Assembly (NCBI GenBank): GCA_018365995.1 | Contig: JAGZIY010000010.1 | Span: 14,331-78,330 of the forward strand | Direction: 5' to 3' | Source of the DNA: Butyricicoccus pullicaecorum | Lineage (GTDB): Bacteria > Bacillota > Clostridia > Oscillospirales > Butyricicoccaceae | Length of the DNA stretch: 64,000 nt | In this document: positions 51,691 through 61,620 of the stretch, piece after piece | Layout of the letters: each line of letters begins with the position of its first letter | Numbering within the stretch: position 1 is the first letter of the stretch | Position numbers and translations under genes: made by a program | Notes under the pieces: model-generated | What the model was told of the DNA's origin: nothing | What the model saw: only the letters and a program-made list of their open reading frames with translations | Databases searched by the model: none

Positions 51691-53358
51691 GTGCTGAGTT
51701 TATTACACATTGAAAATATCGCGGTCATTGAGCAGGCGGATATTGAATTTGAGGACGGATTGACCGTCCTGACCGGCGAAACTGGTGCGGGCAAATCCAT
51801 CATCATTGATTCGGTGGGGGCGATTCTTGGCAAGCGAACCAGCCGAGATTTGGTGCGGGCAGGCGCGGAAAAGGGCTTTGTGAGCGCCATTTTTACCGAT
51901 TTGCCGCAGGAACTGACCAGTAAATTACAGGAATATGGATTGGATGGAGAGGAGCCGGATTCTCTGCACATTCAGCGTCAGCTTTCAGCCGACGGCAAAA
52001 CCGTGTGCCGAATCAACATGAAGCCGGTGGCGCTCTCCCTGCTTCGGGAGCTGTCCCCCTATCTCATCAATATCCATGGGCAGCATGATGGACAAAAACT
52101 CATGGACGACGAGTATCACATTGATTTTTTGGACAGCTTTGCGGAGGTTTCCGGAATCTTGGAGGAGTATCAGCCGCTCTATCACCAGTTGCTCTCCATG
52201 AAACGGCAAATCACTGCCTTGGAGCGCAGCGAACAGGAGCGCTTGCAGCGTATTGATGTGCTGCGTTTTCATCTGGAGGAAATCGAGCAGGCAGAATTGC
52301 AGGCGGGAGAGGAAGAAACCCTTACGGCACGAAAAACATTCTTTGACAATGTCAGCCGTCTGGCACACGCCCTGCATCGGGCACATCAGCTGTTGGACGA
52401 CGAGGAACAGGGTATTTGCACCGCCGTGGAGCAGGTCAGCAGCACCCTGACAGAGATTTCTGATGTGACTCCTGCCATCGGTGGTCTGCTGGAGCGGGCT
52501 GAGGAAGTCAAATATATGCTGGCAGATTTGAGAGACGCCATTGCACAGGAGCAGAGCCACACAGAATTTTCTGCGAGCGAGCAGGAAATGGTGGAGGAGC
52601 GCCTTGACCAAATTTATCGCTTGGAACAAAAGTATGGCGAAACGATATCTGATGTGCTGGATTATGCAGCGTCCGGTCGGGACGAGTTGGACAGGCTGCA
52701 GTCGGCAGATGAGCGCCGCGATGTATTGCGGGCAGAATACCGCAAAATGCTTGCCCGTGCCAAGGAACTGGCACAGGAGCTTTCCGCACGCAGACGGGAG
52801 GCGGCGGTACAGCTGGAGGAACGGATTGTATCCGAACTGCGTGACCTCGATATGGCAAAGGTGCGGCTGTCGGTACAGGTGGAAACCGGTTCCAAGCTGA
52901 CCACACATGGTTTGGATACTGTGACCTTTCTCATTTCGGTCAACCCGGGTGAGGCACTCAAGCCGCTTTCCAAGGTGGCATCCGGCGGTGAACTGTCCCG
53001 CGTGATGCTTGCTGTCAAAAATGTGCTGACTGCTCGCGAGCCTGTGGGCACACTCATTTTCGATGAGATCGATACCGGTGTCAGCGGACGCGCCGCACAG
53101 AAAATCGCGCACAAGTTGGTGCAGATTGGCAGGCAAAAGCAGACACTTTGTGTGACGCATTTGCCGCAGATTGCTGCCATGGGAAATCATCATATGCTGA
53201 TTTCCAAGTCGGTTGTGGGCGAGCGTACCTATACCTCGGTCGTGCCCATTGCGGGAGAGGTGCGTACAGACGAGATTGCCCGTATGCTTGCCGGCGATGC
53301 CATTACTGAAAATACAAGAAAGAATGCACAGGAGCTGCTTTGCGCGGCGGCAAAATAA
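51691..53358 (+). CDS. recN: DNA repair protein RecN
   Basis: A 555-residue SMC-like ATPase that gathers double-strand breaks. It has Walker A GETGAGKS (29-36), coiled coils at about 160-370, signature VASGGELSRVMLA and Walker B TLIFDEIDTGVSG. The GTG at 51691 follows AAAGGAGAGG. Transcription continues from argR. Confidence 0.96.
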   Translation: MLSLLHIENIAVIEQADIEFEDGLTVLTGETGAGKSIIIDSVGAILGKRTSRDLVRAGAEKGFVSAIFTDLPQELTSKLQEYGLDGEEPDSLHIQRQLSADGKTVCRINMKPVALSLLRELSPYLINIHGQHDGQKLMDDEYHIDFLDSFAEVSGILEEYQPLYHQLLSMKRQITALERSEQERLQRIDVLRFHLEEIEQAELQAGEEETLTARKTFFDNVSRLAHALHRAHQLLDDEEQGICTAVEQVSSTLTEISDVTPAIGGLLERAEEVKYMLADLRDAIAQEQSHTEFSASEQEMVEERLDQIYRLEQKYGETISDVLDYAASGRDELDRLQSADERRDVLRAEYRKMLARAKELAQELSARRREAAVQLEERIVSELRDLDMAKVRLSVQVETGSKLTTHGLDTVTFLISVNPGEALKPLSKVASGGELSRVMLAVKNVLTAREPVGTLIFDEIDTGVSGRAAQKIAHKLVQIGRQKQTLCVTHLPQIAAMGNHHMLISKSVVGERTYTSVVPIAGEVRTDEIARMLAGDAITENTRKNAQELLCAAAK

Positions 53359-53453
53359 AATGAGGATTTTTCACGAGAACTTTAAGGAACGCGCCCCCTG
53401 ATATTGGGTAGGGAGATCGAAGCAATTACATTTTAGAAAGGGTTGGAAAACCG

Positions 53454-54677
53454 ATGAAGCTATATGATGAACTGAAAGCGCGCGGCTTGATTGCGCAGGT
53501 TACCAATGAAGAAGAAATCAGCAAGATGATCAATGAGGGGAAGGCAACCTTTTATATTGGCTTTGACCCCACCGCGGACAGCCTGCATGTCGGTCACTTT
53601 ATGGCGCTTTGCCTGATGAAGCGCCTGCAAATGGCAGGCAACCGCCCGATTGCCCTGATTGGCGGCGGTACGGGCATGGTAGGCGACCCGTCCGGCCGTA
53701 CCGATATGCGTTCCATGATGACACCGGAAACCATTCAGCACAACTGTGACTGTTTTAAGAAGCAGATGGAGCGCTTTATTGAGTTTGGTGAGGGCAAGGC
53801 GCAGATGGTAAACAATGCGGACTGGCTCATGAATCTCAATTATATTGAGCTGCTCCGTGAGGTTGGCGCATGCTTCTCTGTCAACAATATGCTGCGTGCA
53901 GAGTGCTATAAACAGCGTATGGAAAAGGGACTGAGCTTTTTGGAGTTCAACTATATGATTATGCAGTCCTACGATTTCTACTACCTGTTCCAGCACTACG
54001 GCTGCAATATGCAGTTCGGCGGCAATGACCAGTGGTCGAATATGCTGGGCGGCACCGAACTGATTCGCCGCAAGCTGGGCAAGGACGCGTATGCAATGAC
54101 CATCACCCTGCTCTTAAACTCGGAGGGCAACAAGATGGGCAAGACCGCAGCGGGCGCTGTCTGGCTTGACCCGAACAAGACAAGCCCTTACGATTTCTAC
54201 CAGTACTGGCGCAACATTGACGATGCAGACGTGCTCAAGTGTATCCGTATGCTGACCTTCCTGCCGATCGAGCAAATCAACGAGATGGACAGCTGGGAGG
54301 GTGCACAGCTGAATCGTGCCAAGGAAATTCTGGCACATGAGCTGACCGAGTTGGTACACGGCAAGGAGGAAGCGGACAAGGCTGAGGAAGCGGCACACAG
54401 CATCTTTGGCGGCGGCGGCTCCAGCGAGAACATGCCAACCACCACGCTGACCGATGCAGACTTTACCGACGGCAGCATTGGCGTGCTGACCCTGTTGGTA
54501 AAGTGCGGACTGGCAGCCTCCAACGGTGAGGCAAGAAAGCTCGTACAGGGCGGCGGCGTGACCATCGACAGCGAAAAGGTGACAGACTTTAAGATGACCC
54601 TGTCTGCCTCTGATTTTGCACAGGAGCGCATCATCAAGAAGGGCAAGAAAACTTTCCATAAGGTCGTAAAGGGTTAA
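53454..54677 (+). CDS. tyrS: Tyrosyl-tRNA synthetase
   Basis: A 407-residue class I synthetase. It has HIGH-type DSLHVGHFMAL, tyrosine site LEFNYMIMQSYDF, KMSKS-type NKMGKTAAGAVW, and a C-terminal S4 domain (ASNGEARKLVQGGGV). AAAGGG precedes the ATG. Only 95 bp separate it from recN, too little for a T-box leader, so its expression seems to lack that control. Confidence 0.97.
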   Translation: MKLYDELKARGLIAQVTNEEEISKMINEGKATFYIGFDPTADSLHVGHFMALCLMKRLQMAGNRPIALIGGGTGMVGDPSGRTDMRSMMTPETIQHNCDCFKKQMERFIEFGEGKAQMVNNADWLMNLNYIELLREVGACFSVNNMLRAECYKQRMEKGLSFLEFNYMIMQSYDFYYLFQHYGCNMQFGGNDQWSNMLGGTELIRRKLGKDAYAMTITLLLNSEGNKMGKTAAGAVWLDPNKTSPYDFYQYWRNIDDADVLKCIRMLTFLPIEQINEMDSWEGAQLNRAKEILAHELTELVHGKEEADKAEEAAHSIFGGGGSSENMPTTTLTDADFTDGSIGVLTLLVKCGLAASNGEARKLVQGGGVTIDSEKVTDFKMTLSASDFAQERIIKKGKKTFHKVVKG

Positions 54678-54692
54678 GCCCATAGAATAGAG

Positions 54693-54726
54693 AAATCCCC
54701 CGAATCTGGATTCGGGGGATTTTTGT
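54693..54726. terminator. Terminator of tyrS
   Basis: AATCCCCCGAATC and GATTCGGGGGATT form a near-perfect stem with a TG loop, followed by TTTG. Confidence 0.85.
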
Positions 54727-54728
54727 GT

Positions 54729-55157
54729 TTACCGGATAATTGAAGCGGACGATTTTGGGAGTCCTAAGATATCAAAAACATTTTGCCGTACTTTGTCCGC
54801 ATTTGTAAAATGATAGACAAATGGACGTTCGCCAATCAAGACATAGCAATCTGCATGGAAGAAATGGATATCAATGAAATGCGTTCCAGTATGTAGCCCA
54901 ATATACAGATAATCTTCTGATGAACCGGAGGCGGGAGGGTATAGGGTTCCGTAGATCTTACAGGTTTTGAGATAGGCGAGAAGTTCCTGCTTTGCAGAAT
55001 CAGATACAGGAAAATTTCCTGTATTCTGGCTTGCAGTCGATTCGTAGGCAATGTTCTGTAATATGACATCGCCTTTTATTAGGGATTTTGGCGTAAAGCA
55101 GAGAACAGACAGCAGGATAAACAGCGCAAAAAGAAAGATACGTTTATGTAGTCTCAT
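54729..55157 (-). CDS. Unknown protein with one N-terminal membrane anchor
   Basis: A 142-residue protein. A basic start (MRLHKRIF) leads into one membrane helix (about 7-22); the rest should lie outside the cell and is rich in aromatic residues and His. GGAG precedes the ATG at 55157. It follows the chemotaxis-receptor gene behind a terminator. No family is recognised. Confidence 0.65.
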   Translation of the reverse strand: MRLHKRIFLFALFILLSVLCFTPKSLIKGDVILQNIAYESTASQNTGNFPVSDSAKQELLAYLKTCKIYGTLYPPASGSSEDYLYIGLHTGTHFIDIHFFHADCYVLIGERPFVYHFTNADKVRQNVFDILGLPKSSASIIR

Positions 55158-55188
55158 TTGTAAGCGCTCCTTTGTGTAGAGAAAAAGT

Positions 55189-55222
55189 AAAAGTCCCCAA
55201 ACCGATTGGGCTTGAGGACTTT
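55189..55222 (-). terminator. Terminator after the chemotaxis receptor gene
   Basis: AAAGTCC and GGACTTT pair with an inner CCAA/TTGG-like extension, followed by TTTTACTTTTTC on the minus strand. Confidence 0.65.
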
Positions 55223-55243
55223 GCAATATTAGGGGAATACGAA

Positions 55244-56998
55244 TTAGTATTTATCGTTTCCAACTGATGGAATAAAGGGAGTGTTTGCCGGAGCCGCCGG
55301 AGCTGCTTCTGCGGCATCTGCCAAACGGAACTGGCTGACCAGCTCATTCATAAGTGCTGCCTGAGAGGACAGTTCTTGGCTGGCTGCGGCAGACTGCTCG
55401 CTGGTTGCGGAATTGTTCTGTACAACAGAGGAAATCTGATCAACCGCCGTTGTGATTTGCTGGATATCCTCAGCCTGTGCAACCGAAGCTACCGAAATAT
55501 GGTTGATGATTTCTACCGTTGTGCTGACCTTTTCGGCAAGCAGCTTAAAGGAATTGTTGGTTGTCTCGGCAACATCAACGCCGTGCTGTACGGTGGAGAG
55601 TGCGCTTTCAATCAGGACAGTGGTATTTCGTGCAGCCTCCGCAGATTTCGCAGCCAGATTGCGGACTTCATCTGCAACCACTGCAAAGCCCTTGCCGGCA
55701 GTACCTGCGCGGGCAGCCTCGACAGCGGCATTGAGTGCCAGAATATTGGTCTGGAATGCGATATCTTCAATAACCTTGATGACCTTACCGATATCCTCTG
55801 AGGTATCGGAAATTTCATGCATAGCATTTGCCATCTGCTTCATATCTTCGAGTGTTTTCTGTGTGAGCGCACCGGATTCGTTGGAAAGTTCACTTGCATT
55901 CTTGGCATAAGATGCGTTGTCGCTGACCTTTTCGGATACATGCTCCAGACGGGCAGATAACTCCTGCACGGTACCGGCCTGCTCGGCTGCGCCCTGTGCC
56001 AGTGCCTGTGCACCATCAGAAACCTGATTGGAGCCCATATCGATTTGATTTGCGTAGGCGAGGATATCACCAAAAGCATTGTTGAGCCGGCGCATCAGCA
56101 TGCGAAGGGACTGCTGAATTTCCTGTGTTTCCCCGGGGAATTCCTGCGTGATTTCGAAGGAGAAGTCGCCATTTGCCAAAAGCGCTACCTCACGATTGAT
56201 GTGGTCAATGATCTCGCGCAGGATATCGAAACTTTCCTGCACATGGGTACAGATCATGCCAAATTCATCTTGGCTGTCATAGGAAAGCGTTTTGCTGAAA
56301 TCGCCCTCGCGCAAAGAAATGGCAGCGTCTTCCAGCAGACCCAGAGGAATCAGGATCACATCGAGCAGCTTTTTCATGATAAAAAGGCTGGCGACAACTG
56401 CGCCAAGGACGAGCAAAAGACATGCAATGCGCACATTGTTATATAACTTTTGTACTTTTTCATACCGTTCTGTATTTACAGTTTGCTGTTGATTTGTCAC
56501 CTGTGTAAGCAAATCGGTTTCCTGCTGCAAAAGCGGCATGAGTTCATCGTACAGCATACGGGTTGCCAGAATATCTGTCTCAGGTGTATTCTGCTTAATG
56601 AGAGAAATCAGGTTGGTTCGAATGGGGTCCTGCGCCTGAATACACTGGTCCACTGCGTCAAACAGGGATTTATCCAGAGTGCTGTTGTTTTTATACTCTT
56701 GAAGCAGCGTTTTGTTGCGGGTAAGTTCTTTTTGCGCTTCGGACAGATGTGCATTGAATTTTTCAGGATCAGTTTCCTGCACAGCCATTAAAAGCCAGCT
56801 GGTTTCGCTGCGCAGATTGCGGCGGATTTCCCACACGCGCTCGGTGTTTGGAAGCGTCGAATTCATGAGCGTTTGAATGTGATTATCGAGCGACTGCATG
56901 CTAGCAAAACCGGCGGCTGCAATACACAAAGCCAAACAGATAATGATAGCAAAGCTGATAAACAATTTGTGCTTCATTTTCCAATTTTTAATGTTCAT
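55244..56998 (-). CDS. Methyl-accepting chemotaxis protein
   Basis: A 584-residue receptor. It has membrane helix 11-33, an all-helical sensing domain (about 35-188) of the four-helix-bundle type, a second helix 190-208, a HAMP domain, and the long signalling hairpin with its tip around IAFQTNILALNAAVEAARAG. It would steer CheA and hence flagellar motion. No other chemotaxis or flagellar genes are in the window. Its promoter appears to lie almost 500 bp upstream. Confidence 0.93.
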   Translation of the reverse strand: MNIKNWKMKHKLFISFAIIICLALCIAAAGFASMQSLDNHIQTLMNSTLPNTERVWEIRRNLRSETSWLLMAVQETDPEKFNAHLSEAQKELTRNKTLLQEYKNNSTLDKSLFDAVDQCIQAQDPIRTNLISLIKQNTPETDILATRMLYDELMPLLQQETDLLTQVTNQQQTVNTERYEKVQKLYNNVRIACLLLVLGAVVASLFIMKKLLDVILIPLGLLEDAAISLREGDFSKTLSYDSQDEFGMICTHVQESFDILREIIDHINREVALLANGDFSFEITQEFPGETQEIQQSLRMLMRRLNNAFGDILAYANQIDMGSNQVSDGAQALAQGAAEQAGTVQELSARLEHVSEKVSDNASYAKNASELSNESGALTQKTLEDMKQMANAMHEISDTSEDIGKVIKVIEDIAFQTNILALNAAVEAARAGTAGKGFAVVADEVRNLAAKSAEAARNTTVLIESALSTVQHGVDVAETTNNSFKLLAEKVSTTVEIINHISVASVAQAEDIQQITTAVDQISSVVQNNSATSEQSAAASQELSSQAALMNELVSQFRLADAAEAAPAAPANTPFIPSVGNDKY

Positions 56999-57014
56999 AA
57001 TTGCTGTATTCCCC

Positions 57015-57302
57015 TTATTCTAATATTTTTAGCATCTGCTTACAGATGTTATGAAACAATGTAGTTTTTTTGCCTTTGCAGAGCAAAATAAAAAGCTGCG
57101 CCTCAAGTGTTTTGGGAGAAAACAAAATGAAATGCAACGATGAAAGCCCAGAATATTTATACAGATAACCGATGGAAATCTCGTATGCCGCGGAGCTGGG
57201 CTGCACAGGATACATGCAGAAGAGTATTGTATTCTGGCATTTTGATATGCGGAGTATCCGGTTTACATGGTTATTCGATCCGGAGCGTAATATAGACCGC
57301 AT
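57015..57302 (-). CDS. Possible small ORF in the leader of the chemotaxis receptor
   Basis: A 95-codon frame ends 16 bp before the receptor start and lies inside its likely leader. No ribosome site stands before its ATG, and the sequence matches no family I know. It may be a non-coding leader instead. Listed at low confidence. Confidence 0.2.
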   Translation of the reverse strand: MRSILRSGSNNHVNRILRISKCQNTILFCMYPVQPSSAAYEISIGYLYKYSGLSSLHFILFSPKTLEAQLFILLCKGKKTTLFHNICKQMLKILE

Positions 57303-57788
57303 TGCGCTGCTGCGCCAATGTTTTATAAATCCCCTCTGTATGCAAAAAAATTTTTTTGTATGCCTGTCTCAAGGAGACTTTTATATAAAAAGAATGGCCA
57401 TTATCATACAGTTTGGTAGAAAAACAATAAAAAAAGACAAAATTCGACCAAACACAATCACAACAACCAATGTATCTAAATTATCTTTATAGTATCACTC
57501 TTTTTGTGTTTTGTCAACGTATATTTTTGGTGAAAATGTGGAGAAAAATAAGTATATTGACCGAGAATTGTACAGAAAAAGCCGCGAAAGTCAATATAGA
57601 ACTTTGCATAAACTATGCAAAAATATTGTATAAGCAATGCGTGCCGGTGTGTCCATAAGCGGAGCCTGTACGCCAAAGCATACAAAAAATGACCAACCAT
57701 CAACAAAGTCCATGTTATAAAAGAAAAACATGTGGATTTCATGATGATTGGTCTGTTTTTGGATTATTTTCGAACAAAATGGAGGTGT
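57303..57788. other. AT-rich intergenic leader region
   Basis: About 490 bp without a convincing gene. It contains the receptor promoter (57489-57517), a possible long-range pairing TTTGGT/ACCAAA, and a GTCTC-CTT-GAGAC hairpin near 57366-57378. Nothing matching a known riboswitch was seen. Confidence 0.4.
57489..57517 (-). promoter_or_regulatory. Strong promoter, probably for the chemotaxis receptor
   Basis: TTGACA and TACTAT on the minus strand with a 17-bp spacer. The next minus-strand gene start is 490 bp away, so the leader is unusually long. No sigma-28 motility promoter was found. Confidence 0.7.
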
Positions 57789-59306
57789 TTATGGGTTCGG
57801 AGGAGGGGAGACGGCGTGCTCCGGTTCTGCCCAGCCAAGGCTTCTGCCGACTGCCTTATCCCAGCCGCGGCGTTTTTGCGCACGCACGGACTGCGCCATA
57901 TTGGGCACATAAACCGTGTCACATCGCCACAGCTTTTTGAGTTCGTCGGTGCTGCTCCAGACACCAACGGCAAGCCCTGCCAGATACGCAGCGCCCAGCG
58001 CTGTGGTTTCTCGAATGACCGGACGGCGAATGGGGCAGCCTGAAATATCTGCCTGAAACTGCATAAGAAAGCTGTCGCGGCTCGCACCGCCGTCTGCGTT
58101 GAGTTCGCACAGAGACTGTCCCAAATCGCGCTGCATGGCTTGCAGAAGGTCGTTGGATTGATAGGCAATGGATTCCTGTGCGGCGCGGATAATATGTTCG
58201 CGTTTGGTGCCGCGGGTCAGTCCAATCAGGCAGCCGCGTGCATACATATCCCAGTGCGGCGCACCAAGTCCGGTAAATGCCGGAACCAAATATACACCGT
58301 CGGTGTCATCTACCTTTTGTGCGTAATACTCTGCATCACGGGACTCGCTGAAAAAGCGCATTTCATCACGCAGCCACTGGATCACAGCGCCGCCTACAAA
58401 GACAGAACCCTCCAGCGCATACTGCACCGTGTCACCCAGCCGAATGGCAATCGTGGTAAGCAGTCCGTTTTGACTGGTGATTGCCTCCGTGCCGGTATTC
58501 ATGAGCAGGAAGCAGCCGGTGCCATAGGTGTTTTTCGCCTGACCGGGCTGAAAGCAGGTTTGCCCAAACAGCGCTGCCTGTTGGTCGCCTGCAATACCAG
58601 CAATTGGGATTTGTGCGTCTGCCATCACGGTATAGCCATAAATCTCGCTGGAGGAGCATACTTTTGGCAGGATTTCCCGCGGAATATCCAGCGCATCTAA
58701 TAAAGTGTTGTCCCAGTCCTGCTTGTGAATGTCATAAAGCATGGTACGGGAAGCGTTGGTGGCATCTGTAATATGCACCTTGCCGCCTGTGAGTTTCCAC
58801 GTCAGCCAAGTATCCACGGTGCCGAACAGAATCTCGCCGCGTTTTGCTCTGTCTCTGGCATCGGGTACATGGTTAAGGATCCATGCGATTTTGGTTGCAG
58901 AGAAATAGGCATCTGGCACAAGTCCGGTTGTCTGACGGATGTGCGGTTCCAGTCCTTGACGGACGAGCTGCTGCACAATGGGGGCAGTTCGCCGGCATTG
59001 CCAGACAATCGCGTTATAAATCGGTCTGCCGGTCTGCTTGTCCCACAAAATGGTAGTCTCGCGCTGGTTGGTGATGCCGATGGCAGCAACCTCACGCGCC
59101 GATATGTTGGCAGATGCCAGCACCTCTGCCATGACAGCATATTGAGAGGAGTAAATCTCCATCGGATTTTGCTCGACCCAGCCCTCGTGCGGGTAGAGCT
59201 GTGTAAGTTCCCGCTGCGCCATGGCGATGATGTTTTGCGTCCGGTCAAATAAAATCGCACGGGACGAGGTCGTTCCCTGATCCAGCGCAAGAATATACGG
59301 CTGCAT
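57789..59306 (-). CDS. glpK: Glycerol kinase
   Basis: A 505-residue FGGY kinase that turns glycerol into glycerol 3-phosphate. It has LDQGTTSSRAILFD, VWQCRRTAP, AGIAGDQQAALFGQ, NTYGTGCFLLMNTG and PAFTGLGAPHWDMYARG. The tail runs about ten residues past the usual end, ending in PPPNP. AAGGGGG precedes the ATG. No glpF or glpD adjoins it, so it stands alone. Confidence 0.96.
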   Translation of the reverse strand: MQPYILALDQGTTSSRAILFDRTQNIIAMAQRELTQLYPHEGWVEQNPMEIYSSQYAVMAEVLASANISAREVAAIGITNQRETTILWDKQTGRPIYNAIVWQCRRTAPIVQQLVRQGLEPHIRQTTGLVPDAYFSATKIAWILNHVPDARDRAKRGEILFGTVDTWLTWKLTGGKVHITDATNASRTMLYDIHKQDWDNTLLDALDIPREILPKVCSSSEIYGYTVMADAQIPIAGIAGDQQAALFGQTCFQPGQAKNTYGTGCFLLMNTGTEAITSQNGLLTTIAIRLGDTVQYALEGSVFVGGAVIQWLRDEMRFFSESRDAEYYAQKVDDTDGVYLVPAFTGLGAPHWDMYARGCLIGLTRGTKREHIIRAAQESIAYQSNDLLQAMQRDLGQSLCELNADGGASRDSFLMQFQADISGCPIRRPVIRETTALGAAYLAGLAVGVWSSTDELKKLWRCDTVYVPNMAQSVRAQKRRGWDKAVGRSLGWAEPEHAVSPPPNP

Positions 59307-59414
59307 GTGTCACAAACCCCCTTCAAAGTGATATTTTCTCTATCATACCGACAAAGAGGGGGGCTTGTCAATCACGAAGTCATCACGATAGGAACCGACG
59401 GCGGGAACGAGGCA

Positions 59415-59443
59415 TTGCAACAAATTGTAAAATGTGGTATCAT
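59415..59443 (+). promoter_or_regulatory. Promoter of trpS
   Basis: TTGCAA and TATCAT with a 17-bp spacer. The short leader holds an inverted repeat GAACAGA-7-TCTGTTC (about 59467-59487), possibly an operator or hairpin. Confidence 0.55.
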
Positions 59444-59514
59444 GTTCTCTAGATATACCATTCTCTGAACAGAGATTCTTTCTGTTCAAATTGAAATCAA
59501 GGGAAGTTATTTGA

Positions 59515-60519
59515 ATGAGTGAGATAACAGCAAAGAAACGAATCTTTTCCGGAGTCCAGCCCTCCGGCAAGCTGACACTTGGAAACTATCTGGGTGCCAT
59601 TCGCAATTTTGAGACCTTGCAGGACGCGTACGAATGTCTGTATTGTGTGGTCGACCTGCATGCCATCACCGTGCGGCAGAATCCGGCGGAGCTGCGCAGA
59701 CAGACGCTGGAGGTGCTCGCCCAGTATCTCGCCTGTGGATTGGACCCGCAAAAGAGCACTCTGTTTATCCAGAGCCACGTGCCTGCACATGCAGAGCTTG
59801 CATGGGTGCTCAACTGCTACGCAATGTTTGGCGAATTGTCCCGCATGACGCAGTTTAAGGACAAGTCTGCAAAGCATGCGGACAATATAAACGCAGGGCT
59901 TTTTGACTATCCAGTGCTGATGGCAGCAGATATTTTGCTTTATCAGAGCAATTTGGTTCCGGTTGGCAGTGACCAGCTTCAGCATATCGAACTGACCCGC
60001 GATGTGGCACAGCGCTTTAACGGGATTTATTCAGATACCTTTACCATGCCCGAGCCGTATCTTGCAAAGAACGGTGCACGCATCATGTCACTTCAGGACC
60101 CGTCGCGCAAGATGAGCAAGTCGGACGAAAACCCGAACGGCTTTATCCTGCTCATGGACAAGCCGGAGGATATCATGCGCAAGTTTAAGCGTGCCGTAAC
60201 CGATTCGGAGGGCAGTATCTGCCGCGGAGAGGGGAAAGAGGGTATTTCTAACCTCATCACCATCTATGCACTTGCATCAGGCAAGACGCCGGAGGAGGTA
60301 GAGGAAGAATTTGCCGGAAAGGGATATGCAGATTTTAAGCCTGCTGTTGGTGAGGCTGTCATCGAGCTTTTGCGTCCAATTCGGGAAAAAACCGAGGATT
60401 TGCTCAAAAATAAGGATTATCTGGAGCAGGTTTATACCGAAGGCGCACAGCGTGCAAGCTACATGGCGCGCAAGACACTCGACAAGGTATACCGAAAAGT
60501 CGGTTTTATCAAGCGATAA
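59515..60519 (+). CDS. trpS: Tryptophanyl-tRNA synthetase
   Basis: A 334-residue class I synthetase. It has the HIGH-like GVQPSGKLTLGNYLGAI, tryptophan-site DLHAITV and PVLMAADILLYQ, and KMSKS in SRKMSKSDENP. Start ATG after AAGGGAAG. It is followed by wecA 12 bp later, so it may share its mRNA. No T-box fits in the short leader. Confidence 0.97.
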   Translation: MSEITAKKRIFSGVQPSGKLTLGNYLGAIRNFETLQDAYECLYCVVDLHAITVRQNPAELRRQTLEVLAQYLACGLDPQKSTLFIQSHVPAHAELAWVLNCYAMFGELSRMTQFKDKSAKHADNINAGLFDYPVLMAADILLYQSNLVPVGSDQLQHIELTRDVAQRFNGIYSDTFTMPEPYLAKNGARIMSLQDPSRKMSKSDENPNGFILLMDKPEDIMRKFKRAVTDSEGSICRGEGKEGISNLITIYALASGKTPEEVEEEFAGKGYADFKPAVGEAVIELLRPIREKTEDLLKNKDYLEQVYTEGAQRASYMARKTLDKVYRKVGFIKR

Positions 60520-60531
60520 GCGAGGTTCGGT

Positions 60532-61620
60532 ATGGCACAGGAATATAAGGTTGTGCTGCTGGTATTGGGCGCATTTGCCCTTGCCGGTTTGCTTTCGTTC
60601 TGGCTGACTCCGCATGTCAGTGAATTTGCACATAAGGTCGGTGCAATGGATATCCCCAAGGACGGACGGCGCATGCACAAAAAGCCTACACCGCGTATGG
60701 GTGGTCTTGCGATCTTTATGGGATTTCTGGTTGCGCTCCTGACCTTTGCAACGATGGACGTTCAGATGCTCAGTATCCTTCTGGGCGCAATGATTATTGT
60801 TGTGCTCGGCATTTTTGACGATATTGTAGCCCTCGGTGCGAAATTCAAATTCTGTATTCAGATCATTGCGGCAGCAATTCCGGTTTGTATCGGTGGGCTG
60901 AAAATCGAATTTTTTACAAGCTTTAACCCGTTTTCGGACAATCCATATTTTTCACTCGGCTATCTGGCGATTCCGGTCACAATTATATGGATTGTCGGGA
61001 TTACCAATGCGGTCAATCTCATCGATGGGCTGGACGGTCTTGCTGCCGGTGTGTCATCGATTGCGGCACTGACCATGCTTGCCGTTGGACTTTTGACCAA
61101 CGAAATCATGGTTGCAATCACAATGGCGGCCATTGCAGGCTCCTGCCTCGGCTTTTTGCCGTATAACTTTAATCCGGCAAAGATTTTCATGGGCGACACA
61201 GGCTCGACCTTTTTGGGCTTTATGCTTGCCACGATGTCCATTGAGGGCTTCTTTAAGTTCTATGCGGTCATTTCCTTTGCGGTTCCATTTCTCGTCTTGG
61301 GTTTGCCGATTTTCGATACTGCGTCGGCGATTGCCCGCCGTTTGCTCGAGGGCAGAAGTCCTATGAGTCCAGACCGCGGACATGTACACCATAAGCTTGT
61401 GGACATGGGCTTTAATGTCAAGCAGTCAGTTGCGATTCTTTATGCCATCAGCGGCACACTTGGACTTGCAGCAGTCATTCTGACAACCAGCGGAGAGGCG
61501 AAGGCGATGATACTGATTTTGGCAGTGATTTTGGTAATGGCTGTCGGCGGGCGTATCCTGTGGGGGCTGCAAAAGTCCATACAGGCAAGAAAGGAACAGG
61601 AAAATGACGGAAAAAATTAA
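60532..61620 (+). CDS. wecA: Undecaprenyl-phosphate GlcNAc-1-phosphate transferase
   Basis: A 362-residue membrane enzyme with about ten helices that starts wall-teichoic acid or other lipid-linked glycans (TagO/WecA). The catalytic loops are visible: GIFDDIVALG, NAVNLIDGLDGL, FMGDTGSTFLG and GHVHHKLVD. The name tagO would fit equally. It overlaps the epimerase gene wecB by 17 bp, and wecB makes UDP-ManNAc for the next sugar. Confidence 0.93.
   Translation: MAQEYKVVLLVLGAFALAGLLSFWLTPHVSEFAHKVGAMDIPKDGRRMHKKPTPRMGGLAIFMGFLVALLTFATMDVQMLSILLGAMIIVVLGIFDDIVALGAKFKFCIQIIAAAIPVCIGGLKIEFFTSFNPFSDNPYFSLGYLAIPVTIIWIVGITNAVNLIDGLDGLAAGVSSIAALTMLAVGLLTNEIMVAITMAAIAGSCLGFLPYNFNPAKIFMGDTGSTFLGFMLATMSIEGFFKFYAVISFAVPFLVLGLPIFDTASAIARRLLEGRSPMSPDRGHVHHKLVDMGFNVKQSVAILYAISGTLGLAAVILTTSGEAKAMILILAVILVMAVGGRILWGLQKSIQARKEQENDGKN

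Noticed and set aside
53359..53453. T-box leader before tyrS
   Set aside because: Only 95 bp, with no T-box sequence or specifier stem-loop; the same reasoning applies to the short trpS leader.
57015..57480. Cyclic di-GMP riboswitch before the chemotaxis receptor
   Set aside because: Such switches are common there in Clostridia, but the conserved core motifs are not visible.
59467..59487. SOS box before trpS (GAACAGA...TCTGTTC)
   Set aside because: The Firmicutes SOS box needs four bases between GAAC and GTTC; here the gap is 13.
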